Virus record (IMG/VR): IMGVR_UViG_3300045283_000109
Coordinates: 1 to 35,362 of that record
Direction: 5' to 3' (one strand)
From: a virus
Length of the DNA stretch: 35,362 bases
Shown one piece after another: positions 29,610 through 35,362 of the stretch. Each line of letters opens with the position of its first letter. Position 1 is the stretch's first letter. The position numbers were made by a program, and so were the translations under genes. The notes below the pieces were generated by a model that saw only the letters and a program-made list of their open reading frames with translations, searched no databases and was not told the origin of the DNA.

Positions 29610-30541
29610 GCCGCCTCAAGCTTCGTCAGCCGATCGATTAGCCCGGACGCTTCGCCCTTCGACAGACTGTCGCGGAGCGGTCCCCAGTGGAGCTCGCCGT
29701 CATCGGCCGTGTTCTTCGCGCCTTCGATCCAGAGGTCGGGATCGGTGTCGCGCATCCGGGCCACAGCGAGGTACAAATGCTCCGTGTGCAGCCGGTCGGC
29801 GGCCCGCAGCTTTGAGACGACCACGTCGAGCTTCTTCTTCTGGCTTGGGCTGGCAGCAGTCGCCATGTCGGCCGTCTCGGGCTCGAATAAGTCCTCGAAC
29901 GACTCGCCAGGCAGGTCGGTCTTCTGGCTCGACCGCTTGATCTGTGGCTCGGCGGAGGACTGCTGATCGCCAGTGGGGAGCGCAGCAGAGACGGACATGG
30001 ACCCTTCGGTCGACTCCTTCGGTTCCCCCGCCGAGACTTCTTCGAGTTCCTCGGGCGTGTACGTCGCGCCTGCGAAACAGTCGGCGAACAACATGCGGCA
30101 CAACTGCGACGCGGCGCGCGCCCACAACATCGCCTCCGGGTACTTCACCCAATTCTGTTTCTTGACGAGGCCAGCACGCGCTGCCATCTCGAGCGTCCAC
30201 GTCGACTTCATCGTGTCGCCGTTGTCGGCGCGCGTCCCCGTCACGGTCGCGCTGCCCTCGGTGACCTCTCCCACTATCGAATGGCCGGCACGCCTGACGA
30301 GCTGAACCATCAGTTCTGCCGAGAACGTCGCCTTTCCGTCGATGATGTGGATCGCCTTCAACGCGGCCATGTCACCGATCCCGAGCTCGCGGCCGGTCGC
30401 GACACAGGCGAGGATGGCGGGCAGGTTGCCGCGCAACCCCGGCGGAACGAACTCGGTGCCGGCGATGAACTTCAGTTGTTCGTTGGTGAGGACTGCCGGT
30501 TGGCGCGCCTCATCCCGAACGACAATCTCTGTGCTGGTCAC
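29606..30541 (-). CDS. RecT-like single-strand annealing protein
   Basis: 311 residues. The RecT-type core is seen in RELGIGDMAALKAIHIIDGK, TFSAELMVQLVRRAGHSIVG, and the hallmark YPEAMLWARAASQLCRMLFA with TYTPEELEE (residues about 50-170). The C-terminal third is less conserved and helical. It anneals homologous single strands in phage recombination. No partner exonuclease is identified; the PDDEXK protein at 22770 is too small for a RecE. GTG start with GTGA overlap. Confidence 0.83.
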   Translation of the reverse strand: MTSTEIVVRDEARQPAVLTNEQLKFIAGTEFVPPGLRGNLPAILACVATGRELGIGDMAALKAIHIIDGKATFSAELMVQLVRRAGHSIVGEVTEGSATVTGTRADNGDTMKSTWTLEMAARAGLVKKQNWVKYPEAMLWARAASQLCRMLFADCFAGATYTPEELEEVSAGEPKESTEGSMSVSAALPTGDQQSSAEPQIKRSSQKTDLPGESFEDLFEPETADMATAASPSQKKKLDVVVSKLRAADRLHTEHLYLAVARMRDTDPDLWIEGAKNTADDGELHWGPLRDSLSKGEASGLIDRLTKLEAA

Positions 30542-30702
30542 GCGTACCTCTTAGCCCACGCGATGTAGGCCTTCACGAACGCGGCAGCCAACTCCGGCGA
30601 CATCGATCTGGTCGGCTCGTCCTCCCCGCCCCACGCTGGGGGTCTCTGCGGCTTCGTCATGGATTTGCGCGGGATTGAGGAGGACGAGCCCACCAGACTC
30701 AC
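30538..30702 (-). CDS. Small early protein
   Basis: 54 residues from GTG at 30702, overlapping the previous TGA (GTGA) and itself overlapping the RecT-like start (GTGA). Ends with a helix (SPELAAAFVKAYIAWAKRYA). A start at ATG 30660 (40 residues) is the alternative. Function unknown. Confidence 0.52.
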   Translation of the reverse strand: MSLVGSSSSIPRKSMTKPQRPPAWGGEDEPTRSMSPELAAAFVKAYIAWAKRYA

Positions 30703-30869
30703 GACCGGGAACTCGGGAGAGGACAGATCGGTGGGTGGTGATGCCACCGCTTCACGCACTGGGTCCCGTGAACCAGGGGCCGTTTGTGCAGGTGAAGGGT
30801 GATGACGTGCCGGTGGTGGTGATGGTGTTGGAGGACGTGGAGCAGGTGGGTGATCGTGTGGAGGATCAC
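30699..30869 (-). CDS. Histidine-rich mini-protein
   Basis: 56 residues, 15 of them His, including a run of five (LLHVLQHHHHHRHVITLHLH). The only support is the reading frame, opened by a GTG that overlaps the previous TGA and closed by a TGA that overlaps the next GTG. The plus strand is also open here (30675-30929), so the call is tentative. If real it may bind metal ions. Confidence 0.38.
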   Translation of the reverse strand: MILHTITHLLHVLQHHHHHRHVITLHLHKRPLVHGTQCVKRWHHHPPICPLPSSRS

Positions 30870-30955
30870 GCGACTGGCTCCTTGACGAGCGTCGCGCCGA
30901 GGCGTGCCATGAGATCGCCGAGCATCTGAAACTCGTCCACGCTCAACGGACCCAT
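30866..30955 (-). CDS. Very small early protein
   Basis: 29 residues (MGPLSVDEFQMLGDLMARLG start), predicted helical. ATG starts one base after the Cro-like gene's TGA and its TGA overlaps the next GTG. Supported by junction logic only. Confidence 0.42.
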   Translation of the reverse strand: MGPLSVDEFQMLGDLMARLGATLVKEPVA

Positions 30956-30956
30956 G

Positions 30957-31253
30957 TCAGGCTGCCTGCTCTTCGTCGACTGGAAAGGGAGACGGATCAA
31001 TCTCCGGGTCGATGAACCAGCGGAGATCGCGGTCGGTCGCGGCGGCGATCCGCTCGAGAGTCCCGAGGCGCGGCCGATGCTTCCCCTGCTCGAGCCGGAT
31101 CAGGTTCGCGCGGTACATGCCGCATGCCTCGCCGAGACTGTCGTGTGACCAGCCGCGCGTCTTCCGCGCCCGCTTGACGCGGGCGGCGATCAAGGGGAGG
31201 GGCGCGTCGCGGAGGAGCCGCTCGAGCTCTTCGTTGTAGGTGGCGTCGAGCAA
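30957..31253 (-). CDS. XRE-family regulator, Cro-like early gene
   Basis: 98 residues, helix-turn-helix at about residues 24-80 (VKRARKTRGWSHDSLGEACG, NLIRLEQGKHRPRLGTLERI). First gene of the leftward operon. The start is TTG at 31253, only about ten bases from the proposed -10, with no ribosome-binding site, so translation may be leaderless or nearly so. It probably binds the same operator region to shift towards early transcription. Confidence 0.75.
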   Translation of the reverse strand: MLDATYNEELERLLRDAPLPLIAARVKRARKTRGWSHDSLGEACGMYRANLIRLEQGKHRPRLGTLERIAAATDRDLRWFIDPEIDPSPFPVDEEQAA

Positions 31254-31262
31254 GGTAGCGGA

Positions 31263-31292
31263 GTTGTACCACGTAGCTTGCTACGTTGTCAA
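31263..31292 (-). promoter_or_regulatory. Leftward early promoter with operator in spacer
   Basis: Minus-strand TTGACA (31292-31287), 18-bp spacer, TACAAC (31268-31263). The spacer contains the perfect palindrome ACGTAGC-TT-GCTACGT (31271-31286), so a bound repressor would block RNA polymerase directly. This is the standard layout of a phage early promoter under repressor control. Confidence 0.72.
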
Positions 31293-31326
31293 CCCTTGCC
31301 ACTTACGCGGACGCCTGCCTACGGCT

Positions 31327-31340
31327 TTGCTACGTAGTCA
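31327..31340 (+). promoter_or_regulatory. Second operator at repressor start codon
   Basis: TTGCTACGTAGTCA repeats TTGCTACGTTGTCA at 31278-31291 with one change, 49 bp apart. It overlaps the ATG at 31340, so binding would repress the repressor gene itself. A weak rightward -35 (TTGCCA, 31296-31301) lies between the two; the -10 (TACGGC, 31320-31325) is poor. Confidence 0.62.
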
Positions 31341-31696
31341 TGGCGTACATAGGTGCTCGGCTCGAGGCGGCTCGGCGGGCGCGCAAACTTACTCAGATTG
31401 AGTTGGCCGAGAGGACCGAGATTGCGCGCACCGACATCAGCGGCATCGAGAACAACAGAATCTCGGTAGGCGCTGAGCGGCTCGGCCGCCTCGCCGGCGC
31501 GCTCGAGGTCAGCGTTCTTGAGCTACAACCGGACACTGAGCCGGACGCGCCGGGTCTGACGCTTCTAGACCGCCAGGAAGAGCTCGAAGAAAACGTGCGG
31601 GAGTTGACGCGGCAAGTTGAGCGTCTAGTTCGTCAAGTAGGCGTGCTAGAACGTCGAGCTCGTCCCGCAGCGAAAGACAAGGCTGTGAGCCGTTGA
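31340..31696 (+). CDS. Lysogeny repressor, XRE domain with coiled-coil tail
   Basis: 118 residues from ATG at 31340. Residues about 5-62 are a Cro/C1 helix-turn-helix (LEAARRARKLTQIELAERTE, IENNRISVGAERLGRLAGAL). Residues about 74-110 form a leucine-zipper-like coil (LLDRQEELEENVRELTRQVE). There is no S24/LexA autopeptidase domain, so induction would not use RecA-stimulated self-cleavage. It is one of only three rightward genes, transcribed divergently from the Cro-like gene. An in-frame extension to GTG 31286 would cover the operator and is unlikely. Confidence 0.78.
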   Translation: MAYIGARLEAARRARKLTQIELAERTEIARTDISGIENNRISVGAERLGRLAGALEVSVLELQPDTEPDAPGLTLLDRQEELEENVRELTRQVERLVRQVGVLERRARPAAKDKAVSR

Positions 31697-31730
31697 GCAG
31701 CACCCCAACGGAGGCTAACCCAGGATGGGT
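31690..31730. terminator. Hairpins between converging genes
   Basis: Two short inverted repeats in the gap between the repressor stop and the opposing beta-helix gene: CCGTTG...CAACGG (31690-31711) and ACCCA-GGA-TGGGT (31718-31730). No T-tract follows either. They may form a weak bidirectional terminator. Confidence 0.4.
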
Positions 31731-31756
31731 GACTCGTCCATCATCCGAACGGGCTA

Positions 31757-32953
31757 TCAAGGTGCCGGCTGGACGTCTTGGTAGACGATGCCGCGCGTCT
31801 TGTTCCAGACGCCACCCGTCACCTGCGGGTTCTGGTTCGTGTTCGACGCGCGCCCGAACTCGACGGTGACACCGGAGGCGTTGACGATCGAGTAGACGCA
31901 CGCACCCTGGAGGTTCTGACATTCGATGTATTTGATGTCGAGGGTCGCGGTGGGTGTTTTGCTGCCCCAGAACTGGATTCCGTTGCCGCCCGTCATCACA
32001 TGCGAGACCATCGTCTCGTTGACGCACTTCAGGTAGATCGTGTCGCTCGTTGCAGAGCCACTGTCGTTGCCGTACTCGACGCAGGCCCCCACAGGAATGT
32101 CGTGCGCGTAGAAGGCGAATCGGTTGTTCGTGAAGGCGGCAGAGGACGGCCCGTCCCACAGGTTCGCAGCGTGCAGGCCCGTCCCCTTCTCAGAGTGTGG
32201 GTCGTAGGCGGTGTGGAGTCCGACATTGCTGATCTCTCCCTGGAGGTCGTCGTGGCCGGTCGGGTTCGTCCCCGACGCGATCACCTGGAGGCCGGTGTCG
32301 CCGCACGTGTCGAGCTTGAAGCTGTACCAGAGGACGTGCTGCGTCCCGAAGATCCGCAGGCACATGCCACCGGATGCTCCTGTCGTGATCGAGCCGCCGA
32401 AGATGTTCAGGTTGGCGGCGTTGTTCAGCTCGACGGCTTCGGTGTCGCTCGAGCCCGTGTAGGCGATCGTGACGCCGGTCAGGTCGATCTCAGCCGTAGC
32501 CGACGGGCGGTTCGTGATCACAAGCGGCGTGCTCGAGGCTGACGAGACGGTGAACGGTGAGGTCGCCTGGACGAGATCGCCAGCCTGGAGGTTCGCCAGG
32601 GCTGTCTTCAACGCGGCGGCGGTTGTGACGTTGATGGTCCGGGTCGGGGTGAACGCCGGCCGCGTCTGTGAGTAGGCGATCGCCTGGTCGTAGGAGCTCG
32701 GAGGCGGGGTGGCCGTCGTTGTTGGTGCGGTAGTCGTTGTTGGCGCCGTCGTAGAGGTGGTGCCCGTAGTGGCACCCGGCACGCACGCGACAACTGACAC
32801 CACCACTCCGTTAGTGAGCGTCTGAGCGGGCGACGTGTCGCACACGCTCGGAGGATCGGACGCGGACGCTGTGAGCGACGAGGCTGCATAGCCGCCACCG
32901 CCGAAACCGAGTACGGCGAGCAAACCGGCTGCGATCGCGAGAGCCTTTCTCAC
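31757..32953 (-). CDS. Exported right-handed beta-helix protein
   Basis: 398 residues, GTG start. Sec signal peptide (LAIAAGLLAVLGFGGGGYA), then a Thr-rich linker (about 62-85) and from about 105 onward a parallel beta-helix of pectate-lyase type (VELNNAANLNIFGGSITTGA, VLWYSFKLDTCGDTGLQVIA, NNRFAFYAHDIPVGACVEYG). Repeated Cys could form disulfides outside the cell. A signal peptide is not expected on a virion tail spike, so this may be a prophage-expressed secreted glycan-binding or glycan-cleaving protein. Last gene before the repressor. Confidence 0.75.
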   Translation of the reverse strand: MRKALAIAAGLLAVLGFGGGGYAASSLTASASDPPSVCDTSPAQTLTNGVVVSVVACVPGATTGTTSTTAPTTTTAPTTTATPPPSSYDQAIAYSQTRPAFTPTRTINVTTAAALKTALANLQAGDLVQATSPFTVSSASSTPLVITNRPSATAEIDLTGVTIAYTGSSDTEAVELNNAANLNIFGGSITTGASGGMCLRIFGTQHVLWYSFKLDTCGDTGLQVIASGTNPTGHDDLQGEISNVGLHTAYDPHSEKGTGLHAANLWDGPSSAAFTNNRFAFYAHDIPVGACVEYGNDSGSATSDTIYLKCVNETMVSHVMTGGNGIQFWGSKTPTATLDIKYIECQNLQGACVYSIVNASGVTVEFGRASNTNQNPQVTGGVWNKTRGIVYQDVQPAP

Positions 32954-32957
32954 GGTG

Positions 32958-33077
32958 CTACTTCTTGGCGCCGTCGCGTTCGTTGAGTTCGTTGAGGATG
33001 GTGTAGACCCTGCCGTAGTTCTGCAAGAGCAGCTCGTTCAGAGCTTCGCGGATCTTGGTGTGCGTCTCGTGGCTCAT
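32958..33077 (-). CDS. Very small helical protein near holin
   Basis: 39 residues (MSHETHTKIREALNELLLQN start). GGAGG precedes the ATG at 33077. Helical, no membrane segment. Between holin and beta-helix gene; role unknown. Confidence 0.58.
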   Translation of the reverse strand: MSHETHTKIREALNELLLQNYGRVYTILNELNERDGAKK

Positions 33078-33090
33078 CAGTGTCCTCCTC

Positions 33091-33288
33091 TCATTCGGAC
33101 GGCTCCGACGCCAGGAACTTGTTCGCAGCGACAGCGACGTACTTGCCGGCCGAGAGTGCGCCCGCGATCGCGGCAGCCTTCAGCTGCGTGGGATCTGACA
33201 GGTTCGTCGTCGTGGCTAGCGCCAGGAATGTGAAGGCGAATGTCGCGCCTACCCGCTCCGTGAAATCGATCAGCTTGTGCTTGTTCAT
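33091..33288 (-). CDS. Holin, r1t-like
   Basis: 65 residues. IDFTERVGATFAFTFLALAT matches the N-terminus of r1t-type holins; one or two membrane helices (about 10-28 and 37-55). AGGAG precedes the ATG. It would form membrane lesions releasing or activating the amidase. Confidence 0.78.
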   Translation of the reverse strand: MNKHKLIDFTERVGATFAFTFLALATTTNLSDPTQLKAAAIAGALSAGKYVAVAANKFLASEPSE

Positions 33289-33296
33289 CGCGTCTC

Positions 33297-33893
33297 CTAG
33301 CGAGTCAATGTGACGGCGAGGCTGACGAATCCGATCATCAGGAACAGCACGGAGATGCCGATGCTCACGAGTCCGAGAGAACCAGTTCGATCCTCACGAA
33401 CGACGATGCGCTCTTCTTTCGCACCGACCTTCTGCTGGGCGACACTCTCCGCCTTGCGGTCGACGTCGACGATCCGTTCCTTCAGCTCATCGATGCGCGC
33501 AAGCAGTGACGCCTGCGTGTTCGAGAACGTCGTCGCCAACTGCTCCAACTGTTTGTTCGTCGCCGCCTCCGACTTCGCAATCGACCGCTCCGACGCCGAC
33601 GTCTGCTCCCGCACCGCCTCCTTCTGCGCGGTCAGGGCTGCGTCGACTGCGTCCTTCGTGTCTTTCTTCTGCTCGACCCGTTGCCGCTCGACCAACTCGA
33701 ACTGCTGCTCCACCTTGTAGAACTGCTGGTCGATCACTTCACGGGTGCCTCTGATCGACTGTTCAATCAGCTCTTGAAGCGCCGAAACCTCTCGGTAGAG
33801 CGCTTGAGTCGTGAGGACCGTGGGATCTGGAACAGGTCGGCGGTCATCTCCAACCATGCCTTGGAAGGGACGTGCTTCGTCTTCAACTGGCAT
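33297..33893 (-). CDS. Coiled-coil membrane protein in lysis cassette
   Basis: 198 residues. A long helical coil (LTTQALYREVSALQELIEQS, DAVDAALTAQKEAVREQ) ends in one membrane helix (LGLVSIGISVLFLMIGFVSL). Proteins of this design stand beside endolysin and holin in many actinophages and are thought to act in lysis or its timing. It could be a second holin or spanin-like factor. Confidence 0.7.
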   Translation of the reverse strand: MPVEDEARPFQGMVGDDRRPVPDPTVLTTQALYREVSALQELIEQSIRGTREVIDQQFYKVEQQFELVERQRVEQKKDTKDAVDAALTAQKEAVREQTSASERSIAKSEAATNKQLEQLATTFSNTQASLLARIDELKERIVDVDRKAESVAQQKVGAKEERIVVREDRTGSLGLVSIGISVLFLMIGFVSLAVTLTR

Positions 33894-33935
33894 GACCGCC
33901 GCCTACCCGAAAAGGGTTCCGATCATCTGGTTCTC

Positions 33936-34526
33936 TCACGCCCGACCCCACATGTGCCTGAAGCCACCACGGTGGAACTCGCTCTTCACCAACTGGCCGA
34001 ACGCAGCCCACAGATGCAGGTCCGTGGTCGGGCAGGACGTATGCCCGCCGCCGAGGGAACCTAGGTCGCCGTGACGGCAGAACCCGGAGCCGTGGACGAT
34101 ACCGCTCGAGGTGAGCGCATGCGCCGGCAGGTGATAGTGGTGCAACAGGTAGGCGACGAGGTGGGCGAGCTGGTGGAACCCGGCCGGGTCATGGCCCAAC
34201 CAGATCGCGTCCGCCGACTCCACCTCTACAGAGTCGGGGTTGTAGTACGCCTCCGCCCATGCTTTCTGATGCCACGGCACCATCTGGGTCGCCTCTCCCG
34301 GCACCGCAGAACCGGGATAAACGATGTGCGCCGACACCTGCGACGCGGGCTTCTTGAAGTAGTCAATCACGCCCTTGTAGGACCGGGCTTCGGCGTGCTC
34401 ATCGGTGAACCGGACACCCCAACGGTGGACGACAACCAACCGGATCGGGGTGCCACCGCGGCTACCGCAGTTATGGGTTGGCTCCCACTTCAACTGCGGG
34501 AGCTGGTGCGGCAGAACTTCACTCAC
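33936..34526 (-). CDS. Endolysin: N-acetylmuramoyl-L-alanine amidase
   Basis: 196 residues from GTG at 34526, preceded by GGAG at six bases. PGRP/Amidase_2 fold: IRLVVVHRWGVRF with zinc ligand His34, HIVYPGSAVPGEATQMVPWH, and SGFCRHGDLGSLGGGHTSCP providing the other ligands (His152 or His162, Cys165), as in T7 lysozyme. It lacks a separate cell-wall-binding domain. It cleaves the stem-peptide bond of peptidoglycan at lysis. Confidence 0.88.
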   Translation of the reverse strand: MSEVLPHQLPQLKWEPTHNCGSRGGTPIRLVVVHRWGVRFTDEHAEARSYKGVIDYFKKPASQVSAHIVYPGSAVPGEATQMVPWHQKAWAEAYYNPDSVEVESADAIWLGHDPAGFHQLAHLVAYLLHHYHLPAHALTSSGIVHGSGFCRHGDLGSLGGGHTSCPTTDLHLWAAFGQLVKSEFHRGGFRHMWGRA

Positions 34527-34695
34527 GGCGCGCTCCAGGCACGGCAGGCCCATATCCCTCAACCAGGCCTGCGAGCACCCATGCGGCGAGACCGAAACAG
34601 ACCAGGTCAAGCTCGCCCTGGCTGAACAGGGTGCCGTTGAAGCCGCCGATCAGGAAGAGAATCAGCGCGAGAACGCGCAGCAACAGAGAGATCAT
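34519..34695 (-). CDS. Small membrane protein, possible holin
   Basis: 58 residues from ATG at 34695 with AAAAGGAGG upstream. Two hydrophobic segments (LLLRVLALILFLIGGFNGTL; LVCFGLAAWVLAGLVEG). Coupled to the amidase (overlap of eight bases), so a lysis role (second holin or antiholin) is plausible. Confidence 0.62.
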   Translation of the reverse strand: MISLLLRVLALILFLIGGFNGTLFSQGELDLVCFGLAAWVLAGLVEGYGPAVPGARRE

Positions 34696-34898
34696 CGTGC
34701 CTCCTTTTTCAGTACCTTCAACTCGCGCTGTAACCGAGCCCATGCCCACGTCTCGGCCTCTTCGTACCGCAACGGATGCACCGACCGGCACGCCTCGAGA
34801 TAGTCAGCCCAGGCGATCGCTTCAATCTCGCCACACGCCGCCAACACCCTGTCCGTCACGGTGCTCATCTGGCACCATCGCCCTTCAGTCCGAAGCAT
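34692..34898 (-). CDS. Small protein between tail and lysis genes
   Basis: 68 residues from ATG 34898, after the linker. Helical (VLAACGEIEAIAWADYLEAC, LRYEEAETWAWARLQRELKV). ATG 34868 gives a shorter alternative. Its stop overlaps the next ATG (ATGA). Function unknown. Confidence 0.6.
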   Translation of the reverse strand: MLRTEGRWCQMSTVTDRVLAACGEIEAIAWADYLEACRSVHPLRYEEAETWAWARLQRELKVLKKEAR

Positions 34899-34905
34899 TG
34901 CCTCT

Positions 34906-34918
34906 TGTTCTTCGGCTA
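34906..34918 (-). repeat. TAGCCGAAGAACA junction linker, copy 5
   Basis: Begins with the TAG of the LamG tail gene and runs to the ATG at 34898 of the following small gene. Fifth identical copy in the late region. Confidence 0.8.
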
Positions 34919-35362
34919 GACCGGCGAGACGCCGAACCGAACAGACCAGGATCCCCCATCATTCGCACCCGTGATCTCGATCTTCTGAATCCAGAGGTCT
35001 TCCTGAATCCGTGCACCACCCCCCGGCGGGGTGCGCAGGACACGAATCTTGTCGCCGAGCTCGCGCCTGAACACCTCCTGCGCCGTGTTCGCGTCAAGAG
35101 TGTTGAGGGTGATGCTTGTGATCCGCGTCATCGGATCCTTGTATTTGGCGAGCATCGCCGTCGCGATCGCCGTGGAGTCCGTGTCGGTAGTGACCGGCAC
35201 ATCCGAAAGCGTCGCAGGCCGGCTGAAGTAACGCGAGACCGAGGTTGCGTCCGTAGCGGTTTTCGTTTCGCCCAGGTCACCCGTGAACTTCACGCCCTGC
35301 TCACGAGTCACGTTCCACTCGTTGAACAGGAACGAGTCGGAGTCGTCAAGGGTCAGGTCGAG
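34916..35362 (-). CDS. LamG-like tail protein, C-terminal part
   Basis: This is the 3' portion of the gene that starts at 1057, joined across the circular closure. Before the stop the protein leaves the LamG fold and becomes a C-terminal domain of about 200 residues that resembles a tail-tip baseplate-like segment (LDDSDSFLFNEWNVTRE and onward); I cannot name this domain. It ends with TAG at 34916-34918, followed by the CCGAAGAACA linker and the ATG of the next gene. Confidence 0.85.
   Translation of the reverse strand, partial: LDLTLDDSDSFLFNEWNVTREQGVKFTGDLGETKTATDATSVSRYFSRPATLSDVPVTTDTDSTAIATAMLAKYKDPMTRITSITLNTLDANTAQEVFRRELGDKIRVLRTPPGGGARIQEDLWIQKIEITGANDGGSWSVRFGVSPV
35236..35362. 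repeat. Right copy of 127-bp terminal direct repeat
   Basis: Exact copy of positions 1-127. Trimming one copy gives a circular unit of 35,235 bp in which the LamG tail gene is intact. Confidence 0.95.

Noticed and set aside
30675-30929. Plus-strand 84-codon frame near the switch
   Set aside because: Reads as Val/Glu-rich and could be real, but it opposes a chain of GTGA-coupled minus-strand genes and has no ribosome-binding site.
1-35362. tRNA genes
   Set aside because: No cloverleaf or conserved T-arm sequence was noticed on either strand; a covariance search would be needed to exclude them fully.
1-35362. CRISPR array
   Set aside because: The repeated motifs found are short, in coding frames and at irregular spacing; no direct repeats with unique spacers of constant size.

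Overview
The window is an essentially complete genome of a temperate siphovirus (HK97-type head, long non-contractile tail). The first 127 bases recur exactly as the last 127. Both copies lie inside one tail gene, so the contig closes into a circle with a unit length of 35,235 bp. High GC, an r1t-type holin, a T7-lysozyme-like amidase, a secreted Rpf/transglycosylase-like protein, LamG-type tail proteins and probable leaderless promoters suggest an actinobacterial host. This is inference; no host gene, tRNA or recognisable attachment core is present to prove it.

Almost every gene is on the minus strand, so the map reads from right to left. A divergent switch lies near 31.25-31.34 kb: a rightward XRE repressor with a coiled-coil tail faces a leftward XRE (Cro-like) gene, with palindromic operators inside the leftward promoter. 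The leftward early operon (30.96 to about 26.2 kb) carries very small coupled genes, a RecT-like annealing protein, small membrane proteins, a CTG-initiated secreted transglycosylase, the tyrosine integrase, a lone DNA adenine methyltransferase and a papain-fold-like protein. From 25.7 to 22.3 kb comes an array of very small genes. Twelve consecutive members share the same N-terminal (D-R)-[S/T]-A-A motif. Next come a PDDEXK nuclease, a RepA-like ATPase gene that contains iteron-like repeats (candidate origin), three HNH endonucleases and a sigma-factor-like gene broken by a frame change.

The late region (19.1 to 0 kb, continuing across the contig ends to 34.9 kb) holds terminase, portal, prohead protease, major capsid, several virion proteins including a nested-repeat fibre-like protein, head-tail connectors, tail tube, a LAGLIDADG endonuclease, tail chaperones with a -1 frameshift, a tape measure with a lytic transglycosylase domain, and tail-tip/LamG proteins. 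Lysis genes follow (amidase, coiled-coil membrane protein, r1t holin), then an exported beta-helix protein ending tail-to-tail with the repressor. A two-gene rightward moron (ribbon-helix-helix regulator and lipoprotein) interrupts the tail operon.

Gene junctions follow strict styles. Early genes overlap by NTGA (ATGA, GTGA, once CTGA; TTGA once in the head genes). Several late genes meet as in-frame TAG-ATG with no gap, and five junctions carry the same CCGAAGAACA linker. These styles support many genes too short or too oddly started to be found by length alone.
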